A DNA stretch of 12,455 nt from Myxococcales bacterium. Lineage in GTDB: Bacteria > Myxococcota > Polyangia > Polyangiales > Polyangiaceae. Location of the stretch: contig JAGQIY010001471.1 of the NCBI GenBank assembly GCA_020430865.1, forward strand, positions 1 through 12,455. The letters are read 5' to 3'. The notes under the pieces are model-generated. The model did no database searches. It had not been told where the DNA came from and worked only from the letters and a program-made list of their open reading frames with translations. A program made the position numbers and the translations under genes. Of this stretch, positions 1 to 6,740 are shown piece after piece. Each line of letters opens with the position of its first letter. The first letter of the stretch is position 1.

Positions 1-622
1 CTCCCTCGGGCAGCGTCCCCACTCCACGAGACAGGGTCCGCGCGAACACGGGTTGCCCGCCCTCCATCACGACGAAGTCGGTATGCGAACCGCCAAAGTC
101 AACCACCGCGACAGGCCGGGTCGCCAGGGCTTCGGGAACCAGCTCCGCCAAGTTGGCGAGAGGCAGCGCGCCTGTGGAGACGCGCTCCGGCTCTCGCCCG
201 GTCGCAGTCTTGACCTGCGCAATCACCGCGAGCACGTCGGTTTCGCGAGCGGCGACCGTCAGTACCTCGGCCGTGGGTTCACGGGTCGGGGGCGGGGCGC
301 GGAAGTCGTAGACCACCTCCTCGATGTCGAGAGGCAGCTCGGCCTCCAGCTCGAACGGCAGCACGTCGGCCAGCTGCTTGAGGGCCGTGCCAGGGACGCG
401 AATGCGATGTACGAACGCCTTCTGTCCGTCGATGGCAACCGCGAAGTGCTCACCGGCGTGCAGCAACGGCATCAACGCCTGGCGCAGCGCTTCCGCGGAG
501 TTGACCGTCTGAGCCACGTCCACTTCGGTCATTTGCTCGAGCTCAACCGCACGGTAGCGCGTCCGCAGGAGCACTGCGCGCACGTGGGTGTCTCGTATGT
601 CGATGCCTACGATTCTGGCCAT
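1..622 (-). CDS. gspL: GspL, T2SS inner-membrane platform protein (PilM-like cytoplasmic domain), 3' end off window
   Basis: This is the first 207 residues of GspL, which recruits the ATPase GspE to the inner-membrane platform. I translated it directly because the frame stays open to the window edge. It begins MARIVGIDIRDTHVRAVLL, an actin/PilM-type first phosphate-loop strand. Residues 88-107 (from LPFELEAELPL to VVYDF) match the PilM/GspL family pattern of an acidic patch followed by a Y-D-[FY] strand. Residues 171-183 contain DFGGSHTDF, a second phosphate-loop motif, followed by R195 and G200 as in PilM. The transmembrane and periplasmic parts would lie beyond position 1. The ATG at 622 is the only fitting start; no clear Shine-Dalgarno is seen. 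It lies 39 bases after gspK, as expected for the C-to-L order. PilM of a type IV pilus is the alternative, but the position directly after gspK favours GspL. Confidence 0.88.
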   Translation of the reverse strand, partial: MARIVGIDIRDTHVRAVLLRTRYRAVELEQMTEVDVAQTVNSAEALRQALMPLLHAGEHFAVAIDGQKAFVHRIRVPGTALKQLADVLPFELEAELPLDIEEVVYDFRAPPPTREPTAEVLTVAARETDVLAVIAQVKTATGREPERVSTGALPLANLAELVPEALATRPVAVVDFGGSHTDFVVMEGGQPVFARTLSRGVGTLPEG

Positions 623-661
623 GTCGTTCTAGGGAGCGGGATGAGCATGCGGGGCGAGGGA

Positions 662-2167
662 CTACTCCAAGCGGTAATACACGATGCGCCCCGCGGGGTC
701 TGGGTTGAAGTAGTTGGCGAGCGCCGAGTCGGTAGCTCCGTCTGGGAGGTTGGTTGGAGCCGTGCTGGGGTTGTTGGCGGTCGCACCAGTCGCGCCGCCT
801 TCGCTGCCGCCGGCGGCGCCAGGAAGGGTCACGCCGAGGGCTCCCAGAGCATCGGTGATGGCCTGGGGCGGCTCCGGAGCGCCTTGCATGTCGACCACCG
901 CGCGCAGCCGCACGTTCGTCTCGCGCTTCGCGCTCTTCACGTACCCGGTGACCGCGACGTTGAAGACTTTGCTCTCGGTGCTGATGGCTTTCATGGTCTC
1001 GTTCGGCGACTTGAACTGGACGGGCTGGAGGCCGAGCGCGGCGAACATCGTCCCGAACATCCCCTTACCGCCCAGAGCGTTGATGAAACCCTTGGGTGAG
1101 CTGAACAGGGGCACGCCACGCACGAAGCTCTTGATCATGCTGACCGTCGAAATGAATCGAATCGCCTCTTCGGGATCCGAGCACATCGGCGTGTTCTCCA
1201 CGGCGTACTGGCAGATGATGGTCCACAGCGCCTGAGCGTTCGCGGTGTTGACGTTGAGCGCGCCCCGACCCCAGACCGTGATCGGTCGCTTCTCGGCGTC
1301 GCCAGGCTCTGGCTCGACGAAGTTCGCCCAGATGTCCTCGCTCATCCCACGCACCAAGCGCAGCTCTTCGAGGCTATCGAACGCCGCGTTCTTGCGCACG
1401 TAGGGCATGCCGATCTGCTGATAGAAGGAGTCCTCTGGAGCCGCGGTCTGCGCCGTATCCGACCCCAGGAGGCAGACCGCCGCTTGCTGATCGGGGTCCG
1501 TCCAGTCGATGAGCGCCGAGCACATCGCCTGACGATCGGTGAACTGGCCATCTGCGTCGCGGTTCTCGAACAGGGCATCGTATTGAATGCCGCTGATCAG
1601 CGTCGCCACCGCGGTGCCCGTGCGCACCTGGCTGAAGGCGTCCCCCTTGGCGGGCAGGTTGACATTGATCTTCGAGTCTTCGTCCACGATCTTGATGTCG
1701 AAGCCCGCGCCATCGAGGCCCAGGTTCTCGCCTTCTTCCAGGCGGACGCTGGCGAGAGTCTCGAAGCGCTTGCCGCCCGCCTTGTCGTTGAAAGCGCCGA
1801 GCACCAGATCCGCAAACTCCCACACCGGGATCTGGAACGACCTCCCCCCCATCAGCAAGAAGATCGGCGCCGCGGCCTTGCGGATCGTTGGCTCCGACGC
1901 GAGCAACAGACGGGAGAGGTTCAAGCCGCTCTTCGCGGCGTATTCCGCACGGATCGAGTCACGGTGGGAGAGCGCGCTCGATAGGTCCGCCGTGGACTCG
2001 GTCTGGAACTCGGTGAGCATGACCGTGAGCACGGCCAGCGCACCCAGCACCATGATCAACGCCACCCCACGCTCCCGGGAGCGCCGGCTCCGCAGCCGAT
2101 AGCGCTTCAGCGCTCGCTGTCCGCGTCCCGGGTTCGAGGCGTCCAGGTGTTCAGACGAAGTGCTCAT
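662..2167 (-). CDS. gspK: GspK, minor pseudopilin of the pseudopilus tip, enlarged
   Basis: GspK caps the pseudopilus with GspI and GspJ. The 501-residue product has a 34-residue Arg-rich leader, then a prepilin cleavage context R-G(34)|V-A-L-I-M and a hydrophobic helix to about residue 52. As is usual for GspK, the +5 glutamate of other pseudopilins is absent (Met39). Family motifs include DEDSKINVN (163-170), LIDWTDPD (219-226), DSLEELRLVRGM (264-275) and ALNVNTA (303-309). GspK is usually nearer 300-340 residues; the extra length lies in the middle and in a Gly/Ala/Thr/Pro-rich tail from about residue 430, which ends in an aromatic YYRLE. The ATG at 2167 overlaps the gspJ stop as ATGA; the open frame extends upstream to 2539, but that part lies over gspJ. 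This makes the start and translational coupling convincing. Confidence 0.93.
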   Translation of the reverse strand: MSTSSEHLDASNPGRGQRALKRYRLRSRRSRERGVALIMVLGALAVLTVMLTEFQTESTADLSSALSHRDSIRAEYAAKSGLNLSRLLLASEPTIRKAAAPIFLLMGGRSFQIPVWEFADLVLGAFNDKAGGKRFETLASVRLEEGENLGLDGAGFDIKIVDEDSKINVNLPAKGDAFSQVRTGTAVATLISGIQYDALFENRDADGQFTDRQAMCSALIDWTDPDQQAAVCLLGSDTAQTAAPEDSFYQQIGMPYVRKNAAFDSLEELRLVRGMSEDIWANFVEPEPGDAEKRPITVWGRGALNVNTANAQALWTIICQYAVENTPMCSDPEEAIRFISTVSMIKSFVRGVPLFSSPKGFINALGGKGMFGTMFAALGLQPVQFKSPNETMKAISTESKVFNVAVTGYVKSAKRETNVRLRAVVDMQGAPEPPQAITDALGALGVTLPGAAGGSEGGATGATANNPSTAPTNLPDGATDSALANYFNPDPAGRIVYYRLE

Positions 2168-2910
2168 CGCTGCAGCGCCCCCAAGCCAGCGAAGTCCATG
2201 GGGGACTGAATCGGGATGTGCACCTTGGTGTCGAACTTGATGGTGCCCTTGGCGCGACCCTGCGCCGAGCGCTGGCCGCCGTTCAGCACCAAGGTGATGT
2301 GCACCTGAAAGGGCAGACGATTGGATTGACCGATGGCCTGACTGGAGTCCCACTGCTCGCTCCAGCGACCCGTGTAGGGATCGAGGTACTCGAGCTGGAA
2401 CAAGTCGATGTCCGTCGCCAACACCTGGACCCGTCCACCACGATCCGGTTCGAGATCGATGTAGGGAGACTCTCGGCGCACCAGGTCGGTCACGCCGCGT
2501 TGCTTTGGATCTTCGGAACCAAAGTAGGACAGCTCGCACTGGTCGGACTCATGCGCGTCACGGTCGAGGCGGCGATGAGCAAACGCCGTGAAATCAACAC
2601 GATCCGCCGGCGACCCTCGGCTGCCCTTGAACAGGGTCTCGCGTGTGATCTGCGACTGATCGATCGGACGGTTGAAGCTCAGGAAGGCGCTCTGGAGCTC
2701 ACGAGAGATGCGCTGCATCGCACTCCTGCCTTCGTGATAGCGGCCGCTCACCTCCCCCACTCCATCCCGCGTCGTGCGCAGGCCGGAGAAGGCGCCGTAC
2801 AGCAGCATGCTGATCATCGCCAGGATGGTGATGGCCACCAGCAACTCCAGCAGGGTGAAGCCTGCCAGCGTGCGCCGCACACGCCGGCGAAGACGCCTCG
2901 CCGCGCTCAC
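2164..2910 (-). CDS. gspJ: GspJ, minor pseudopilin
   Basis: GspJ is a minor pseudopilin that joins GspI and GspK in the initiating tip complex of the T2SS pseudopilus. The 248-residue product starts with GTG at 2910, overlapping the gspI stop as GTGA and preceded by a GGAGG ribosome-binding site five bases upstream; this rules out the longer open frame that reaches 3132. The leader is VSAARRLRRRVRRTLAG and is cut after Gly17, giving mature FTLLELLVAITIL with Glu22 at +5. Family features follow: an N-terminal helix with RISRELQSAF (70-79), FQLEYLDPYTGRW around residues 180-192 with a downstream QWD, and a LPFQVHITLVL strand. Length is slightly above the usual 190-220 residues. It ends in the ATGA overlap with gspK. 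Confidence 0.93.
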   Translation of the reverse strand: MSAARRLRRRVRRTLAGFTLLELLVAITILAMISMLLYGAFSGLRTTRDGVGEVSGRYHEGRSAMQRISRELQSAFLSFNRPIDQSQITRETLFKGSRGSPADRVDFTAFAHRRLDRDAHESDQCELSYFGSEDPKQRGVTDLVRRESPYIDLEPDRGGRVQVLATDIDLFQLEYLDPYTGRWSEQWDSSQAIGQSNRLPFQVHITLVLNGGQRSAQGRAKGTIKFDTKVHIPIQSPMDFAGLGALQR

Positions 2911-3728
2911 GGGTTCCTCCCCTTCCCACCGCCCAGGACGCTGGGCGAACGCGCGAACGGGCTGTTCGCCGGCGGGCTGCCGCCGCCCTGACTTGCGCCT
3001 CCAGTCAGTCCTCCTGCAAGATCTTCCAGCCCTTCCAGACCCGCGGCCGCATTGGGATCCAGCCCGCCCTGCTGTGGATTGGTGACGAACTGCACGGCTG
3101 AAAGCTCGCGGCGGTTCTTGCCTTCCTTCCACACCACGGTGACTGTTACCCTACGGATACTAGCCTCGAGCATGGGCTTGAGCTGCGGATAGACCATGCT
3201 CATGACGATTCCCGCCACACCGTCGATGGGGTTGCCGCCGGCCTCCGTGAGGGAACTGGCCAGCGTTCCGAGGTCCGGAGGCTGGCTGGTGCCGTCGGCG
3301 GCGCTTTGCAGGCTCCCGGACTGGGCCAGCGCGCTGATCGCACCGAGGCCCCCGTTGTCGCCAGCGATGCCGGCGTCGCCAGCGAACGCGCCAGAGCTGG
3401 GCTCCGGCAGCTTGATCAGCTCGACCTTCCACTCGCAGCTGAAGCGCTTGTCGCTCTCGTCGGCGCAGCACGGACCGGAGTCCTTCTGATCGATGATCCC
3501 GTAGCCCTTCTCCAGCAGGTCGAGCTCGACCTCGTTCATCTTGCAGCGGAGGAGCTCGGGAGCCAGGCTCATGTTCTCGGCGCGCGCGGCGTTGTTGAAG
3601 AGCCCCGCCTGCGCGGAGAGGATCACGCTCAGCCCGAGGCCCAGGATGGCGACCGCCACCAGCACCTCGAGCAGGGTGAAGCCCCGTTGGGCCACGCCGA
3701 TCCGCGGTTCACGGCCGAAGGCGCTCAT
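2907..3728 (-). CDS. gspI: GspI, minor pseudopilin with a large internal insert and glycine-rich tail
   Basis: GspI is the minor pseudopilin that nucleates the I-J-K tip complex. The 273-residue product has a 16-residue leader ending in QRG, then mature FTLLEVLVAVAILGL with Glu21 at +5. The conserved core is present: the N-terminal helix (17-75), a strand around WKVELIKLP (100-108), then IRRVTVTVVWKEG (191-203) and RRELSAVQFVTNP (206-218). Most GspI proteins are about 120-130 residues. Here about 80 Gly/Ser/Ala-rich residues (109-187) separate the two core strands, and a 55-residue Gly/Pro-rich tail follows. Cys62, 87, 88 and 98 could form disulfides. The ATG at 3728 overlaps the gspH stop as ATGA, with GGGGAG eight bases upstream. 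The fold assignment is firm; the role of the extra segments is unknown. Confidence 0.92.
   Translation of the reverse strand: MSAFGREPRIGVAQRGFTLLEVLVAVAILGLGLSVILSAQAGLFNNAARAENMSLAPELLRCKMNEVELDLLEKGYGIIDQKDSGPCCADESDKRFSCEWKVELIKLPEPSSGAFAGDAGIAGDNGGLGAISALAQSGSLQSAADGTSQPPDLGTLASSLTEAGGNPIDGVAGIVMSMVYPQLKPMLEASIRRVTVTVVWKEGKNRRELSAVQFVTNPQQGGLDPNAAAGLEGLEDLAGGLTGGASQGGGSPPANSPFARSPSVLGGGKGRNP
2916..2920 (-). promoter_or_regulatory. Ribosome-binding site deciding the gspJ GTG start
   Basis: On the minus strand GGAGG lies five bases before GTG at 2910 (GGAGGAACCCGTGAGC), inside the end of gspI. This is the strongest ribosome-binding site in the operon and fixes the gspJ start despite the longer open frame upstream. 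Confidence 0.75.
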
Positions 3729-4531
3729 TCCTCACGCTCCCCGTAGCCGTCATCCTCTCGTGGCGGCTCGAGATCCACCCAGCCCCGCTCGAGCTTGGTG
3801 CGGCCAGTGAGTCCGTTGACCAAGATGCTGACGCCGTCGTCCTCGGACTTGCCCTTCTCCAGCTGTATCGAGGCACGCTCCGTCCCGCCGCCGGGGAAGA
3901 AGTAGAGATAGGCGCGGCCGGCCGTGCGGGGCTCACTGTCGTGCTCCGTTTGAACCCGGCGCAGTGAAACGCCGCTCTCCAAGCCACGACCCGGCTGACC
4001 GTCATCGCTCTCGAAGCCGAACTCCTTCACGGGGGTGAAGCTCGGTCGCGGCGCCCGGGGCGCCTTCACCAGCTTCTCCGCCTCCTCTCGCGCTGCGCGC
4101 TCGGCCTCCGTCGCGGCCTCGGCGCCACCGCCGGTGTTGTCCTCCTCCTTCTCCCTCAGCATCGTGCCGCTGGTTTCCTCGAGGATCACGCGATTGCTCT
4201 CGAAGTCGAACACCATCCGCACGGGCCGCCCGGTGGAGTTCGCCCGATTCAGCCCAAGGCGTATCCCGGCGGAAATTAGCGATGAGGAGGCGCGCATGCG
4301 CGCACCGCCGAGCACTCCCGTACCGAGCAGCACGGCGCCCGTCAGGATGCCGATCAGCGCCACGACGATCAGCACCTCGAAGAGCGTGAGTCCCCGCGCC
4401 GCGCGCAGCTGGCGGATCCGGAAGCCGCTGCTCCCCCCCCGATCCAGACTGAACCGCAGGGTCGAGCTGGGACCGGTACGCTGCATGCAGCGCATGCCTC
4501 GTGGCTCCATTCCTCGACCCCGCGTGTACAT
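3725..4531 (-). CDS. gspH: GspH, minor pseudopilin with a charged insert
   Basis: GspH is a minor pseudopilin thought to link the tip complex to the GspG filament. With the ATG at 4531 it has 268 residues. A leader of about 47 residues ends AARG|LTLFEVLIVVALIG, with Glu52 at +5. The helix continues as SAGIRLGLNRANSTGRPVRMVFD, a typical GspH/FimT pattern. A Glu/Ala-rich segment (about 120-158) follows, longer than in usual 150-190-residue relatives, then strands ending in VSILVNGLTGRTKLERGW. The start is uncertain: GTG at 4534 and ATG at 4531 both overlap the gspG stop (GTGA and TGATG), while ATGs at 4510, 4495 and 4486 would shorten the leader; the one at 4495 has GGAG nine bases upstream. 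The gene ends in an ATGA overlap with gspI. Confidence 0.88.
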   Translation of the reverse strand: MYTRGRGMEPRGMRCMQRTGPSSTLRFSLDRGGSSGFRIRQLRAARGLTLFEVLIVVALIGILTGAVLLGTGVLGGARMRASSSLISAGIRLGLNRANSTGRPVRMVFDFESNRVILEETSGTMLREKEEDNTGGGAEAATEAERAAREEAEKLVKAPRAPRPSFTPVKEFGFESDDGQPGRGLESGVSLRRVQTEHDSEPRTAGRAYLYFFPGGGTERASIQLEKGKSEDDGVSILVNGLTGRTKLERGWVDLEPPREDDGYGEREE

Positions 4532-5013
4532 CACTCCTCGCCGCCGCCCTCCGCGCCCTTCGGCATACGGATGTCGTCCTTGGTGCCCTTCTTCTTGTCT
4601 GGGCCCTTGGAGGTCACGATCACTTCATCGTCGGTGCAGGTGAGGATGTAGGCCTCACCCCACGGGTCGTCGGTGTTGGTGGCGGAGTCGATGTGCTTCT
4701 CCTGCACCAGCTGGCTCACCGTGGGGCAGCTGGTCTCGTTGTTGGTCGCCTGCCACTGCTGCACCGCCGTGCGGATGGTGCGCGCGCCGGTCTCGGCGGT
4801 CTTGATCTGCGCCTCTCGGAACTTCGGCAAGGCGAACACGGCGACACCACCCGCGACCATGGCCAGGATCGCGACCACGATCAGCACCTCGAAGAGCGTG
4901 ACGCCGCGTTGCGCCGCGGCGCGACGCCTGAGCGCCGCCGCGATGCGAATGCGCTCCAGCAGGGTGTCCGGGTGACGTAGCTCGAGGGAGGCGAGCTTGC
5001 GATGTGTCTTCAT
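4531..5013 (-). CDS. gspG: GspG, major pseudopilin
   Basis: GspG is the main subunit of the T2SS pseudopilus, processed by prepilin peptidase and polymerised by GspE/GspF. The 160-residue product starts at ATG 5013, which has GGAG eight bases upstream; an in-frame start at 5058 lacks such a site and would enter the upstream hairpin. An unusually long 37-residue leader ends AAAQRG, giving mature VTLFEVLIVVAIL with Glu42 at +5; the first mature residue is Val rather than the usual Phe. The globular domain has the hallmark DPWGEAY (116-122) and the calcium-loop region SKGPDKKKGTKDDI (135-148). Cys96 and Cys126 probably form a disulfide. The stop overlaps the start of gspH. Identity is clear. Confidence 0.95.
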   Translation of the reverse strand: MKTHRKLASLELRHPDTLLERIRIAAALRRRAAAQRGVTLFEVLIVVAILAMVAGGVAVFALPKFREAQIKTAETGARTIRTAVQQWQATNNETSCPTVSQLVQEKHIDSATNTDDPWGEAYILTCTDDEVIVTSKGPDKKKGTKDDIRMPKGAEGGGEE

Positions 5014-5021
5014 TGTCAGAA

Positions 5022-5025
5022 CTCC
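5022..5025 (-). promoter_or_regulatory. Ribosome-binding site deciding the gspG start
   Basis: On the minus strand the sequence TTTTGGAGTTCTGACAATG places GGAG eight bases before the ATG at 5013. This favours that start over the in-frame upstream start at 5058, which lies next to the intergenic hairpin and has no comparable site. Confidence 0.7.
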
Positions 5026-5062
5026 AAAATTCGCCCGCAGGCAGCGCGGACAATCCACATTT

Positions 5063-5080
5063 CACGCCTCCAGAGGCGTG
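5063..5080 (-). other. Hairpin in the spacer upstream of gspG
   Basis: The minus-strand sequence CACGCCT-CTGG-AGGCGTG forms a perfect 7-bp GC-rich stem with a 4-base loop. It lies in the 80-base gap between the gspG-like gene and gspG. No T-run follows, so it does not look like an intrinsic terminator. It could be an RNA-processing or mRNA-stabilising element that adjusts expression of the major pseudopilin relative to upstream genes; that role is inference. Confidence 0.5.
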
Positions 5081-5093
5081 CATCATCCAGGGC

Positions 5094-5510
5094 TCATTCG
5101 ATGCGATCCAGCCCCCCCGGCAAGCCGTCGGGGCCATCACTCATCAACTCGTAACGGGACCCTTCACGGCGCCCCGGGCAGATCAAACGCAGCGGGCGAC
5201 CCCATGCATCGCGGGGTACCTGCAGTGAACCGGCGTACTTGGCGAGGTCGCTCAAACTGGGAGGACATCCGCCTTGGTGATCGGCGAGGTAGGCATCCAC
5301 CGCCTGCCGCGTGTCGAGCAGCGTGGCTCGCGTCTGCCGAACCCCCGCTCGTCGTCGCTCGCGCACCGCGATGGTGATGAGCAACCCCAGGAAACCTGCC
5401 ACGATCAGCACTCGCCGCAAGCGATGCACGCGCAGGCGACGGCGTAGACCTCCCCGCCTCTCCCAGGGGAAGAAGATGTCCTGCTCGAGCAGTCGTCTTC
5501 GGCGTAGCAT
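5094..5510 (-). CDS. GspG-like membrane-anchored protein without prepilin cleavage motif
   Basis: The 138-residue product has a strongly basic cytoplasmic start (MLRRRRLLEQ, then RRRLRVHRLRR), one hydrophobic helix (about 33-49, RVLIVAGFLGLLITIAV), and a periplasmic domain resembling the C-terminal half of GspG. That domain has DTRQAVDAYLADH on the helix side, then DAWGRPLRL (101-109) and SDGPDGLPGGLDRI (124-137), parallel to the DPWG and calcium-loop regions of GspG. Cys82 and Cys111 line up with Cys96 and Cys126 of the neighbouring GspG. There is no G-[F/L/V]-T-L-x-E signature, so prepilin peptidase should not process it and it should stay an anchored monomer. The ATG at 5510 lies three bases after the gspF stop, so it is part of the operon. 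A diverged pseudopilin or an assembly or regulatory factor are both possible; I know no symbol for it. Confidence 0.8.
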   Translation of the reverse strand: MLRRRRLLEQDIFFPWERRGGLRRRLRVHRLRRVLIVAGFLGLLITIAVRERRRAGVRQTRATLLDTRQAVDAYLADHQGGCPPSLSDLAKYAGSLQVPRDAWGRPLRLICPGRREGSRYELMSDGPDGLPGGLDRIE

Positions 5511-5513
5511 CGG

Positions 5514-6740
5514 TCATTGCACCATGTCGTTCATCTGGATCAGCGGCATCAGGATGGCCATGGTGATGAACCCGACCAGGCCGCCCATGAGCACGATCAT
5601 CAGAGGCTCGAGCAAGCTGGTGAGCGCCTGCACCCGAACCTCCACGTCGGCCTCGTAGGCTCGACTGACGTTCTCGAGCATCTGCTCGAGCTGCCCCGAG
5701 CGCTCACCCACGCTGATCATGTGCGTCACCATGGGGGGAAACTCACCGCTCTTCTTCAGGGGCACCGCGATGCTCTCGCCCTCTCGGATGGAACCGATGG
5801 CGCTGGTCACTACTTCCTCGAGCAACGCGTTCTCGAGCACGTTCTTGACGATGCCCATGGCCGTGAGCAGCGGTACGCCGCTCGACAAGAGGGTGGCCAG
5901 GGTGCGGCTGAAGCGCGCCACCGCCACCAGCAGGTTCAAGCGTCCAAACAGTGGTACTCGCAGGCGGAACTTGTCCCACTTCATGCGCCCCTGCTCGGTG
6001 TTCTTCCAGCGCCGGAAGCCGATGATGCCGCCGATGGTCATGATGATGATCAGCCACCAGAAGCTACCCACGAAGTCGCTGACGATGATCAGCAGGCGCG
6101 TGTACCAAGGCAGTTGCTGACCCAGATTGTCGAAGATCGCCGTCACCTTGGGCACGACGGCGACCATCAAGAAGCCAACCAGAATGGTGCCGACGATCGC
6201 CATCAGCACCGGGTAGGCCAGCGCGCCGGTGACCTTACCCTTCAGGCGCGCCTGGTTCTCCATGAAGTCAGCCAGGCGCTCGAGCACCGCCTCCAGCGTG
6301 CCGGAGGCCTCCCCGGCCTCGACCATGTTGATGTAGAGCGGGGGAAAGACCTTGTTGTGCGCAGCGAGGCTCTTGGCGAAGCTGGTCCCCTCGTTGAGGC
6401 TCTCTCGCACTGCCGTGAGGATACGCACGAGCTGATCGTTCTCCACCTGCTCGCTGAGCGCGCCGATGGACTCGACCAAGGGCACACCGGCGCGCACCAA
6501 CGTCGCCAGCTGCCGCGTCATCACGGCGATATCGCCGGTGCGCGGGCGCTGAAACGGCGCCAGCAGATTCAGCTCCTTCTTGGCGCGCGCCTTGCGCTGG
6601 GCCTCCTCGGTCGCTTCCGTGAGGAGGATGCCCTCACGACGCAGAGCTCCGCGCAACGCCTTGATGTTGTCGGCGTCTTTGTAACCCTTGGTCGCCTTTC
6701 CAGTGTTGACCAGGATGCCGCGGTACTCGTAGACGGCCAT
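5514..6740 (-). CDS. gspF: GspF, T2SS inner-membrane platform protein
   Basis: GspF is the polytopic inner-membrane core of the T2SS platform; it couples GspE to pseudopilus assembly. The 408-residue product has the usual family length and start (MAVYEYRG). It shows the duplicated T2SSF domain: first copy about 70-193 with FPPLYINMVEAGEASGTL (132-149), second about 272-396 with FPPMVTHMISVGERSGQL (334-351). Transmembrane segments are visible near 173-196, 216-241 and 376-400. The start overlaps the gspE stop by one base (TGATG), implying translational coupling, and the GspG-like gene follows after three bases. No anomalies seen. Confidence 0.97.
   Translation of the reverse strand: MAVYEYRGILVNTGKATKGYKDADNIKALRGALRREGILLTEATEEAQRKARAKKELNLLAPFQRPRTGDIAVMTRQLATLVRAGVPLVESIGALSEQVENDQLVRILTAVRESLNEGTSFAKSLAAHNKVFPPLYINMVEAGEASGTLEAVLERLADFMENQARLKGKVTGALAYPVLMAIVGTILVGFLMVAVVPKVTAIFDNLGQQLPWYTRLLIIVSDFVGSFWWLIIIMTIGGIIGFRRWKNTEQGRMKWDKFRLRVPLFGRLNLLVAVARFSRTLATLLSSGVPLLTAMGIVKNVLENALLEEVVTSAIGSIREGESIAVPLKKSGEFPPMVTHMISVGERSGQLEQMLENVSRAYEADVEVRVQALTSLLEPLMIVLMGGLVGFITMAILMPLIQMNDMVQ

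Noticed and set aside
53..1099. 348-codon plus-strand open frame across gspL and gspK
   Set aside because: It spans two real minus-strand genes in antisense and has shadow-like composition.
2168..2539. N-terminal extension of the gspK frame
   Set aside because: It is entirely inside gspJ and has no pseudopilin features; the ATGA start at 2167 gives a normal leader.
2911..3132. N-terminal extension of the gspJ frame
   Set aside because: It overlaps gspI; the GTG at 2910 with GGAGG is better.
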